Of a DNA stretch of 11,065 nucleotides, positions 1 to 6,862 are shown in pieces. The stretch is from an uncultured Bacteroidales bacterium (GTDB taxonomy: Bacteria; Bacteroidota; Bacteroidia; Bacteroidales; Paludibacteraceae). The notes under the pieces are model-generated. The model was not told the origin of the DNA. It did no database searches and was given only the letters and a program-made list of their open reading frames with translations. The position numbers and the translations under genes were made by a program. Position 1 is the stretch's first letter; each line of letters begins with the position of its first letter. The stretch spans positions 1-11,065 of the forward strand of contig CALGCU010000204.1 in NCBI GenBank assembly GCA_937886455.1. Direction: 5' to 3'.

Positions 1-2
1 TG

Positions 3-158
3 GCTAAAAACTGGTTGGCCACTTCATGGAATATAGATATTGAAGAATTGCGCACTGAAGTACAAAATCGTCAGAATCGATTGAGAGGTGATAAAGACTT
101 CTTTGTTCAATTGATGACCGAAGCTGGTTTTGGTGATGAAAGATTTGTAAATGAATAA
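3..158 (+). CDS. C-terminal end of a protein, probably a SusC/D-associated zinc metallohydrolase lipoprotein (partial)
   Basis: The only open plus-strand frame at the left edge gives 51 residues and a TAA at 156-158. The piece is polar and helical in character, with the segment NIDIEELRTEVQNRQ, and it ends in FGDERFVNE. It contains no catalytic residues, so sequence alone does not identify it. The gene ends 16 bp before a DUF4302 lipoprotein that it probably shares an operon with. In Bacteroidota loci the usual gene just upstream of a DUF4302 gene is the substrate-import-associated zinc metallohydrolase lipoprotein (HExxH type), itself downstream of SusC- and SusD-like genes. An Asp-Leu/Ile-Glu-Glu-Leu-Arg type helix near the C-terminus would fit that family as I remember it. 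The product name is therefore inferred from context; that a gene ends here is solid. Confidence 0.5.
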   Translation, partial: AKNWLATSWNIDIEELRTEVQNRQNRLRGDKDFFVQLMTEAGFGDERFVNE

Positions 159-174
159 TTCCTCAAAAAAATAA

Positions 175-1497
175 ATGAATATGAAAAAAGGATTATATAT
201 AATTGCAGTAGCTTTAATTCCTGTCTTCTTTTCTGCTTGTCAAGAGCAAAAGGATCCTTTTGGTGGCAAATTGCCTTCTGAACGCATGGAAGCTGCAATT
301 AATAAATTAGATAGTACATTGCTTTCTGCTCCTTATGGATGGGAAATGCAATATTTCGCAAAGCCTAACACGGCTGGCTATCCTTTGTTAGTGAAATTTC
401 AAGCTAATTCAGAAGTGTTGGTTGCTGCTCAAAATAGAAATACCTTAAGAACGTATAAAGAAGCTGTAAGTTTCTATGATGTACGTGAAGGTAATGGTGC
501 AATGCTCAGCTTTGAAACTTACAATGAAGTGCTACACTCTTTCTCTAATCCGGAAAACCCTGCTGGTAAAGGTCAAGAAGGTGACTATGAATTTTATGTA
601 GAAGCTAATGGCTATTCTCAAACTGGTGACACCTTGATACTTTCTGGTAAGAAACGTGGATCACGCATCATTATGGTGAAGTTAACTAATGAATGGCAAA
701 ATTGGGCAGATTATTTTGTTGCTCTTACTAAAATAGATGAGCTTACATTTGCTAACAATACTGGTTCTGCATATACTATGAAATTGTCGGGTGCTGGGCC
801 TACTATAACCTACAATGAGTTTGTATTCCAATCTGAAGAAGGTGACTATGGATTCATTCTTACTCCTAAAGGATTGCGTCTTTACAATGGCTTCAAACGT
901 AATGAAGATATTGCCTACAACTTTGAATTGGATGACCTTGTGAACCCTACCAACTTTGTTTGTGTGGACCCGGGTATCAATGCAGTTATTGAACCGCGTT
1001 ATACACCAATCCGCGTCTTCCAAAATGCTGTAACTTCCAAAACTGATGTATGGAGCATAGATTTGAATAAAGTAGGTACTGCTTTTGAAGCAGCATTGGA
1101 TGTTGTCAAATCAAGCCTCATTACTTCTGGAGCCGCTTTGGCAGAATTAGATTTGTTGTATGTTTCTGAAGCAAATAAGCCTGCGTTACGTGTAAGATAT
1201 CGTGTTGATGGACGTGAATATGAAGCACGTATCTTCTTTGAATATACATTTAGCCCGCGTTCTAATCCAACAAGTCTTACTGTTAAATATTCTTCAGTTA
1301 ATGAAGATGGAACATCATTCCTGAAACGTCTTGGAAATGGAGACCAACAAGTAGGATTAGACATGGTGAAGGCTTTGTTTGAACATCAATATGAGATTTC
1401 TTGTGCTGTGGGTGGTGACTTCAATACTTCAAGCTTGATGTTTAAGGCTAAAGATAATCCAAGTTTAACCTTTGTGGTTAAGAAAAAGACCTTTTAA
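175..1497 (+). CDS. DUF4302 domain-containing outer-membrane lipoprotein
   Basis: The product has 440 residues with a type II signal peptide: basic start (MNMKKG), hydrophobic core, and a lipobox FSAC with the lipidated Cys at residue 22. The residues after it (QEQKD) are charged, as in Bacteroidota lipoproteins exported to the cell surface, but the match to a known surface-export signal is loose. The mature part follows the DUF4302 pattern: SERMEAAINKLDSTLLSAPYGWEMQYF just after the anchor, a segment reading MLSFETYNEVLHSFSNP, then EGDYEF and LILSGKKRGSRIIMVKL. DUF4302 has no known activity; its genes sit in SusC/SusD-type import loci, which suggests a role in binding or handling an extracellular substrate. 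The start could be the ATG at 175 or the one at 181, both giving a good signal peptide. It lies 16 bp after the upstream gene and 23 bp before the T9SS gene, so co-transcription is likely. Confidence 0.85.
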   Translation: MNMKKGLYIIAVALIPVFFSACQEQKDPFGGKLPSERMEAAINKLDSTLLSAPYGWEMQYFAKPNTAGYPLLVKFQANSEVLVAAQNRNTLRTYKEAVSFYDVREGNGAMLSFETYNEVLHSFSNPENPAGKGQEGDYEFYVEANGYSQTGDTLILSGKKRGSRIIMVKLTNEWQNWADYFVALTKIDELTFANNTGSAYTMKLSGAGPTITYNEFVFQSEEGDYGFILTPKGLRLYNGFKRNEDIAYNFELDDLVNPTNFVCVDPGINAVIEPRYTPIRVFQNAVTSKTDVWSIDLNKVGTAFEAALDVVKSSLITSGAALAELDLLYVSEANKPALRVRYRVDGREYEARIFFEYTFSPRSNPTSLTVKYSSVNEDGTSFLKRLGNGDQQVGLDMVKALFEHQYEISCAVGGDFNTSSLMFKAKDNPSLTFVVKKKTF

Positions 1498-1520
1498 ATA
1501 ATTACGTAAAAACGAGATAT

Positions 1521-3500
1521 ATGATGAAACGAATATTTATGGTTATGACATGTGCAATGGCTGTTGTAAGCCTTTTTGCACAGGCTTTACCTCAAAAGGT
1601 TGAAGGGCGACCTGAACATAGAAATTCAGATATGTACAAGATTCAAGTTGGCGCTAAACGACAATTATCACAGGAAGCTGATAAAGTGACAATGCCAATT
1701 AACAATCGTCGTGCTGCAGCTGAATTGACTGACATAAGTAAAAAAGCTCTTAAACGCTTCTCCAGTGTTGCTTATCAAGCTCCGGAGGCAGGCGCAACTA
1801 AAGCTTTTTATTGGAAACCGGAAGGTACTTACTTCCTTGGTGTGAGTCGTAAAGGAGATTATGCTTATCGTGGTATCATAGGTGTTTGGGTGGACGAAGA
1901 TGTTCCTGCATGGGTGTTCCAGGGTAGAAGTGAAAATTATACAAGCTTGTTGTATAAAACTTATATTTCTCACCGTTTGCCGGACAATTATTTCACTGAT
2001 CCTCTCACTGGAAACTGGCATGATACATTGGTAACGAATGTACGTGGTAGTGTACAAACTACATATAGTTATGACATGCCTCTTTTGACAGTGGAAGGTG
2101 CACAAAAAGATACTTTTGTACTTAATTCTCCTCACAAGAGTGCAGCAATGTTGGAATTGGAACGTAACTATATGCCTCCTTTGACTCTTGCTGGAGCTGA
2201 ATGTCCATATCCACGACACGAAGATTTTATGTGGCCTATGACTAATGCCATGACTGTGGATTGTAATGCTGGTGAATTAGTTCTTAGCAAACCATATAGC
2301 GTTGAACCTTTGCAATATTTCATGGGTACTACTGATGTTACTGTGGACGATAATGGTACATCAAAGACTATTGTTCCGGATGGAATCTTAGTAGCGTATG
2401 AAAAACCACAGTCACTTCTTTACGTGAAAGATATTACATTGCAATTAGAAGCTTATGGAGTCACTGCTGGTAAGGTGACCAACGAAAAGCCTTTTATGGC
2501 TGATACTGACACTTTGTGGTTGACTGTTGAAAACCAAATGGGAGCTAAGATTGCTGAATCTTATGCAACTAAAGCTAACTTGACACCGGTTGTGGTTAAT
2601 CGTGACACTGTTTCTGCTATGTTACAATTCAACTTCCTGTCTGATACCACGGTATATGGTGAACAATTATCTGTAGGCTTTAATGTTAAGGAAGCCTTCA
2701 AGGTGCGCATCACAGGAATGAGCAAATGTGTAGGCGATTTCTCTGTAGTGGTTGCCAATGCTCCTTATCGTACTAACACCTATGTGGTAACTAAGACTGC
2801 CGAATTGGTACAATATGCTGATGTTGAACCTCTCTTGATGTTGAATGGATTGTATCCAACCATGCTTGATGCTTACACTGACGTAAAAGATACTTTGGTC
2901 TTGTCTAAGATTGAAATGTCTGATGGTGAGTTTAAGAATGTTGCTATCTATAGTGAGTATGCTGACATGTACGACCTCGTACCTGCTGTGTATAGCTATT
3001 GCTATCCTTTGGATACGCTCAAACAAGTATCTAATTGGGTATATCAAGCTCCTGACTGGCTAACTTGGGGCTTTAGTGATGCCGACTGGGATGGTGAAGA
3101 ATACTCAGATATTATTACTGTATACTTCTTTGCTGAAGATCTTCCTGAAGGTCAAGAATTCAGAGATGGCACTGTAACAATCTCATTCTGTGGTCGTGCT
3201 AAATCTTATTATGTTTACCAAGGAAAGAAACCGGCTGACCAAGGTGTTGGCGGTATGACTGACTTATCTAATAGCTTGGCGCAAGAAGTGAAGGTTAGTG
3301 CATTCAATAATGCGTTTGCTCTTACTTACCCGGAAGAGTTCAACCAAGTAGAGATTTACACTGTTTCTGGTGCTAAAGTTTCTACCCATCAACTTCCAAT
3401 GGAAGGTACAATGATGATTGACAACACTAATTTGACAAATGGTATGTACATCTTCCGCTTCGTGGGTACAACCAATGCAGTGGTGCGCGCAATGAAGTAA
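1521..3500 (+). CDS. Large secreted protein with T9SS type A C-terminal sorting domain and BACON-like segment
   Basis: The product has 659 residues. It begins with a Sec signal peptide (MMKR, then a hydrophobic stretch ending LFAQA) without a lipobox. The last ~78 residues (about 582-659) form a T9SS type A sorting domain: the VEIYTVSGAKV strand, then NLTNGMYIFRF, then a short basic end VVRAMK. The protein should therefore cross the outer membrane by the type IX (Por) system and be released or attached at the surface after the tail is removed. About residues 505-570 resemble a BACON-type beta domain (APDWLTWGF near 511, ending VYQGKK), a fold often tied to carbohydrate or mucin binding. I do not recognise residues 30-500; they look beta-rich with no visible catalytic motif. 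As last gene of the DUF4302 operon it may be that system's secreted substrate-binding component. The ATG at 1521 is followed directly by another ATG. Confidence 0.8.
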   Translation: MMKRIFMVMTCAMAVVSLFAQALPQKVEGRPEHRNSDMYKIQVGAKRQLSQEADKVTMPINNRRAAAELTDISKKALKRFSSVAYQAPEAGATKAFYWKPEGTYFLGVSRKGDYAYRGIIGVWVDEDVPAWVFQGRSENYTSLLYKTYISHRLPDNYFTDPLTGNWHDTLVTNVRGSVQTTYSYDMPLLTVEGAQKDTFVLNSPHKSAAMLELERNYMPPLTLAGAECPYPRHEDFMWPMTNAMTVDCNAGELVLSKPYSVEPLQYFMGTTDVTVDDNGTSKTIVPDGILVAYEKPQSLLYVKDITLQLEAYGVTAGKVTNEKPFMADTDTLWLTVENQMGAKIAESYATKANLTPVVVNRDTVSAMLQFNFLSDTTVYGEQLSVGFNVKEAFKVRITGMSKCVGDFSVVVANAPYRTNTYVVTKTAELVQYADVEPLLMLNGLYPTMLDAYTDVKDTLVLSKIEMSDGEFKNVAIYSEYADMYDLVPAVYSYCYPLDTLKQVSNWVYQAPDWLTWGFSDADWDGEEYSDIITVYFFAEDLPEGQEFRDGTVTISFCGRAKSYYVYQGKKPADQGVGGMTDLSNSLAQEVKVSAFNNAFALTYPEEFNQVEIYTVSGAKVSTHQLPMEGTMMIDNTNLTNGMYIFRFVGTTNAVVRAMK

Positions 3501-3520
3501 TAAGATTATCTTATATATTC

Positions 3521-3560
3521 AGAAGATCCGTAGGTATAATCCTATGGCTCTTTTGTTTAT
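3521..3560 (+). terminator. Intrinsic terminator of the DUF4302/T9SS operon
   Basis: A stem pairs CCGTAGG (3528-3534) with CCTATGG (3541-3547) around the loop TATAAT, with one G-T pair. Past a T-C mismatch the stem continues through AAGA (3523-3526) against TCTT (3549-3552), and the T-rich run TTTTGTTTAT follows. It lies 20 bp after the stop of the T9SS gene and separates that operon from glyS. Confidence 0.8.
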
Positions 3561-3645
3561 ATAAACTATGAAGAAGATGGTGTGTAAAGGACGTTGCACA
3601 TTGTCTAAGTGTTTGTTTCTGTTCTCTTTTGCAATGTTATTAGTT

Positions 3646-3677
3646 CTTGGCTGGGTGGTTTTTTTTCATTATTTTTG
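3646..3677 (+). promoter_or_regulatory. Candidate Bacteroidota promoter for the glyS-clpX-SUI1-addA cluster
   Basis: CTTG (3646-3649), 20 bp, then TATTTTTG (3670-3677), which fits the Bacteroidota TTTG / TAnnTTTG arrangement with one mismatch in the -33 element. The spacing of 20 equals that of the two promoters seen near the right end of the window. A second TATTTTTG lies at 3684-3691, 14 bp on, without an obvious -33 partner. Transcription would begin around 3683, giving a leader of about 40 nt before the glyS ATG at 3723. Confidence 0.5.
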
Positions 3678-3722
3678 CAAGTCTATTTTTGTATTGAATA
3701 TTAATATCTAAATTTATTGTAT

Positions 3723-5283
3723 ATGGCTTCACAGGATGATGTTTTTAAGAAGTTGGTCGCTCATTGTAAGGAGTATGGATTTGTTTTTCCTTCCAGTGAG
3801 ATTTATGATGGATTGGGTGCTGTTTATGATTATGGTCAAAATGGTGTAGAATTGAAAAATAATATCAAACGCTATTGGTGGGACAGCATGGTGTTGTTGC
3901 ATGAGAATGTAGTAGGTATTGATTCTGCTATTTTTATGCATCCTACTACATGGAAAGCCAGTGGACATGTTGACGCGTTTAATGACCCTTTGATTGACAA
4001 TCGTGACAGCAAAAAACGTTATCGTGCTGACGTCTTAATCGAAGACCTCCTGGCTAAGTTTGATGATAAGATAGAGAAGGAAGTTGAAAAAGCCGCAAAG
4101 CGTTTTGGAGAAAAGTTTGATGCTGATATGTTCCGTCAAACAAATCCGCGTGTTTTAGAAAATCAAAGAAAACGTGATGAACTTCATGCGCGTTTCGTGC
4201 GTGCGATGGAAGAAAATAATTTGGCTGAACTCAAACAAATTATTGTGGATTATGAGGTGGTATGCCCAATCAGTGGTACCAAAAACTGGACTGATGTGCG
4301 TCAATTTAATTTGATGTTTAGCACAGAAATGGGATCTACCGCAGATGGAGCAACAAAAATTTATTTGCGTCCTGAAACTGCACAAGGTATTTTTGTTAAT
4401 TTCCTTAATGTGCAAAAAACAGGTCGCATGAAGTTGCCTTTCGGTATTGCACAAATTGGTAAAGCATTCCGTAATGAAATTGTGGCACGCCAGTTTATCT
4501 TCCGTATGCGTGAGTTTGAACAGATGGAAATGCAATTTTTTGTACGACCGGGTGAAGAAATGAAGTGGTTTGAACATTGGAAAACATTCCGCATGAAGTG
4601 GCACAAAGCACTGGGATTCGGAGATAATAAGTATCGTTTCCATGACCATGATAAGTTGGCTCATTATGCTAATGCGGCTACCGATATTGAGTTTGAAATG
4701 CCTTTTGGATTTAAAGAAGTGGAAGGTATTCATAGTCGTACTAATTTTGACCTAAGCCAACATGCAAAATACTCTGGAAAGAAAATCGAATATTTTGACC
4801 CTGAATTAAACGAATCTTACACACCCTATGTCATTGAAACTTCTATTGGTGTTGACCGTATGTTCCTCTCTGTGATGGCATCTGCTTATTGTGAGGAAAC
4901 ATTGGAGAATGGAGAAAATCGTGTGGTTTTACGCCTTCCTGCTGTATTGGCTCCGGTAAAAGTATGCGTAATGCCTTTGGTGAAAAAAGATGGTCTTCCT
5001 GAAAAAGCTCGTGAAATCATGGATGAACTTAAATTTAGTTTCCGCTGTGCTTATGATGAGAAGGACTCTATCGGTAAGAACAATCGGAAAACGCTATCGT
5101 CGTCAAGATGCAGTTGGTACACCTTTCTGTGTGACGGTTGACCATGACACACTCACAGACGGTTGTGTCACTGTACGCCATCGCGATTCTATGCAACAAG
5201 ATCGTGTCAAAATTAGCGACTTGACTGCATTGATTGGAGCAGAGGTGGATATGCGTAATGTGTTTAGAAAAATCATGGAATAA
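3723..5283 (+). pseudogene. glyS: Glycyl-tRNA synthetase (class II, single chain), frame interrupted at 5070-5094
   Basis: The enzyme charges tRNA-Gly with glycine in the cytoplasm and is essential. It is the alpha2 (eukaryote/archaeal-like) GlyRS used by Bacteroidota. The start is the ATG at 3723 (MASQDDVFKKLV), matching the family N-terminus; a TTG two codons earlier is unlikely. Visible parts are the N-terminal YDGLGAVYDYG, class II motif 2 with FRNE at residues 249-252, motif 3 with GVDR at 376-379, and the anticodon-binding domain from about residue 405. The initial frame is homologous up to Ile-Gly-Lys 450-452, then runs about 20 unrelated residues to a TGA at 5139-5141. The rest (IGKRYRRQDAVGTPF to the TAA at 5281-5283) is in the +1 frame. 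Removing 13 nt at 5070-5082 restores a continuous protein of 515 residues, the expected length. As written the protein lacks about 63 residues of its anticodon-binding domain. No second copy is in the window. It ends 2 bp before clpX. Confidence 0.88.
5070..5094 (+). repeat. Imperfect tandem repeat of Ile-Gly-Lys codons at the glyS frameshift
   Basis: ATCGGTAAGAACA (5070-5082) is followed directly by ATCGGAAAACGC (5083-5094). Each copy begins with codons for Ile-Gly-Lys, and the two differ only at the third positions of Gly and Lys. Family members have a single IGKRYRRQ here, so one 13-nt copy is surplus and shifts the frame. Confidence 0.75.
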
Positions 5284-5285
5284 TC

Positions 5286-6515
5286 ATGGCTAAAAAGACT
5301 ACTGAAAAGGAGGCTGTTTGTAGCTTTTGTGGGCGAAAAGAAAGTGAAGTGCCACTGCTCTTTAGGGGTTATTCTGACGCATGCATTTGTAGTGATTGTA
5401 TCGACTATGCTGGCTCTTTGATGCATAAAGATGGCGTCAAAAAACAAGCAGAAAAACTGGATTTGGCTACACTCCCTAAACCCAATGAAATAAAAGACTA
5501 CCTCGACCAATATGTCATAGGACAAGATGCCGCAAAGCGTTATTTGTCGGTGGCAGTTTACAATCATTATAAACGTTTGGCATGTGTGGGTGATGACAAT
5601 GGGGTGGAGATTGATAAGTCAAATATTATCATGGTGGGACACACGGGAACGGGTAAAACCTTGTTGGCTAAAACCATTGCAAAAAAACTGGCTGTGCCTT
5701 TTACAATTGTGGATGCTACTGTCCTCACAGAAGCTGGCTATGTCGGTGAGGACATTGAGAGTGTGTTGACACGTTTGCTGCAAGTGGCTGACTATAAAGT
5801 GGAAGAGGCTGAACGAGGAATTGTGTTTATTGATGAAATAGACAAAATTGCCCGTAAGGGCGATAATCCAAGTATCACACGTGATGTGAGCGGTGAGGGT
5901 GTACAACAAGGCTTGCTGAAGTTACTCGAGGGGAGTGTTATTAATGTTCCTCCACAAGGTGGACGTAAGCATCCTGATCAGAAGATGATTGCAGTCAATA
6001 CACAAAACATATTGTTTATATGTGGGGGCGCATTTGATGGCATTGAACGGCGTATTGCTTCACGTTTGAATACACACACTGTGGGCTACACTTCTGTTCA
6101 AAACACCCATAAAATTGATGCGGATAATCTGATGCAATACATCACCCCGCAAGACCTAAAGAGCTTTGGACTAATCCCTGAAATCATCGGTCGTTTACCT
6201 GTCTTGAGCTATTTGGAACCCCTTGACAGAGAGGCTTTGAAACGTATTCTTATAGAACCCAAAAATGCCATTATAAAGCAGTATGAACGTTTGTTCGCAA
6301 TGGATGGTGTCACTTTGACGTTTTCGGATGAGGTCTTAGAATATATCGTTGATAAAGCGATTGAATTCAAATTGGGAGCACGTGGACTAAGGTCTATTGC
6401 GGAAGCTATAATGACGGATTTGATGTATGAAATCCCTTCTGCAAACATTAGCGACTATCTACTCACATTGGACTACGCAAAGAGTAAAGTGGAAAAACTA
6501 AATTTTGCCGTGTGA
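5286..6515 (+). CDS. clpX: ATP-dependent Clp protease ATP-binding subunit ClpX
   Basis: ClpX is a hexameric AAA+ unfoldase that feeds tagged proteins to the ClpP peptidase in the cytoplasm. The 409-residue length is normal for the family. The N-terminal zinc-binding domain has Cys12, Cys15, Cys35 and Cys38. Walker A is GHTGTGKT at 118-125, the pore loop GYVGE follows, and Walker B is IVFIDE at 179-184. The substrate-contacting GGRKHPDQK (RKH) loop and the sensor-2 segment GARGLRSI are intact. The ClpP-docking loop, IGF in E. coli, reads VGY at 266-268, which I believe is usual for Bacteroidota. The start ATG lies 2 bp after the glyS stop, and the stop overlaps the next start as TGATG. In many Bacteroidota clpX follows tig and clpP; here neither is adjacent, so its partner must be encoded elsewhere. 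The reading frame is undamaged, unlike the genes on either side of the clpX-SUI1 pair. Confidence 0.97.
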   Translation: MAKKTTEKEAVCSFCGRKESEVPLLFRGYSDACICSDCIDYAGSLMHKDGVKKQAEKLDLATLPKPNEIKDYLDQYVIGQDAAKRYLSVAVYNHYKRLACVGDDNGVEIDKSNIIMVGHTGTGKTLLAKTIAKKLAVPFTIVDATVLTEAGYVGEDIESVLTRLLQVADYKVEEAERGIVFIDEIDKIARKGDNPSITRDVSGEGVQQGLLKLLEGSVINVPPQGGRKHPDQKMIAVNTQNILFICGGAFDGIERRIASRLNTHTVGYTSVQNTHKIDADNLMQYITPQDLKSFGLIPEIIGRLPVLSYLEPLDREALKRILIEPKNAIIKQYERLFAMDGVTLTFSDEVLEYIVDKAIEFKLGARGLRSIAEAIMTDLMYEIPSANISDYLLTLDYAKSKVEKLNFAV

Positions 6516-6844
6516 TGTCTCAAGATTGGAAATCTAAATTGGGTGCTTTGTTGGATGGAACTACTACGGAAGAACCTGTTGAAAAAGAAGTTGTAGTAAC
6601 CGAGATAGAAAAACAGTTCTTGCGTGTGGAAATGGAAAAACGCAATGGCAAGGCTGCTACTATCATCAGTGGCTTCACGTGTGATGACTTATATCTGAAA
6701 GAGCTGGCTAAAGAAATTAAGATGACTTGTAGCTCAGGCGGGTCTGTGCGTGGTGGCGAAATATTGATACAAGGTGACATGCGACAAAAGGTGGCTTTGT
6801 TCTTGGAGAAAAAAGGACACAAAGTGAAACGTATCAATTTCTAA
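6515..6844 (+). CDS. SUI1/YciH family translation initiation factor
   Basis: This is a 109-residue protein of the eIF1/SUI1 family, the bacterial form of which is called YciH. Residues 1-30 are an acidic, poorly conserved tail. The SUI1 fold follows, with RNGKAATIISGF, then LKELAKEIK, then CSSGGSVRGGEILIQGD, which is the conserved Gly-Gly loop and strand. In eukaryotes and archaea the family tunes start-codon selection on the small ribosomal subunit; in bacteria its role is unsettled and it is often dispensable. I chose the ATG at 6515, whose A is the last base of the clpX stop, so the pair is probably translationally coupled. A GTG immediately before it (6512) adds only one residue and is unlikely. 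The stop lies 18 bp before addA. Confidence 0.93.
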   Translation: MSQDWKSKLGALLDGTTTEEPVEKEVVVTEIEKQFLRVEMEKRNGKAATIISGFTCDDLYLKELAKEIKMTCSSGGSVRGGEILIQGDMRQKVALFLEKKGHKVKRINF

Positions 6845-6862
6845 TTAAACTTTGCTTGGATT

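Noticed and set aside
3568..3711. A 47-codon open frame beginning MKKMVCKGRC with one hydrophobic, membrane-like segment
   Set aside because: It lies between the terminator and glyS, overlaps both candidate -7 elements and has a T-rich composition that yields hydrophobic residues by chance; no sign of its own promoter or homology.
3717..3722. TTG start two codons upstream of the glyS ATG
   Set aside because: The family N-terminus begins at the ATG at 3723 (MASQDDVFKKLV) and a TTG start is rarer.
4155..4733. Long minus-strand open frame (192 codons) inside glyS
   Set aside because: It is antisense to the well-conserved catalytic core of glycyl-tRNA synthetase and has no recognisable domain; it is a shadow of the real gene.
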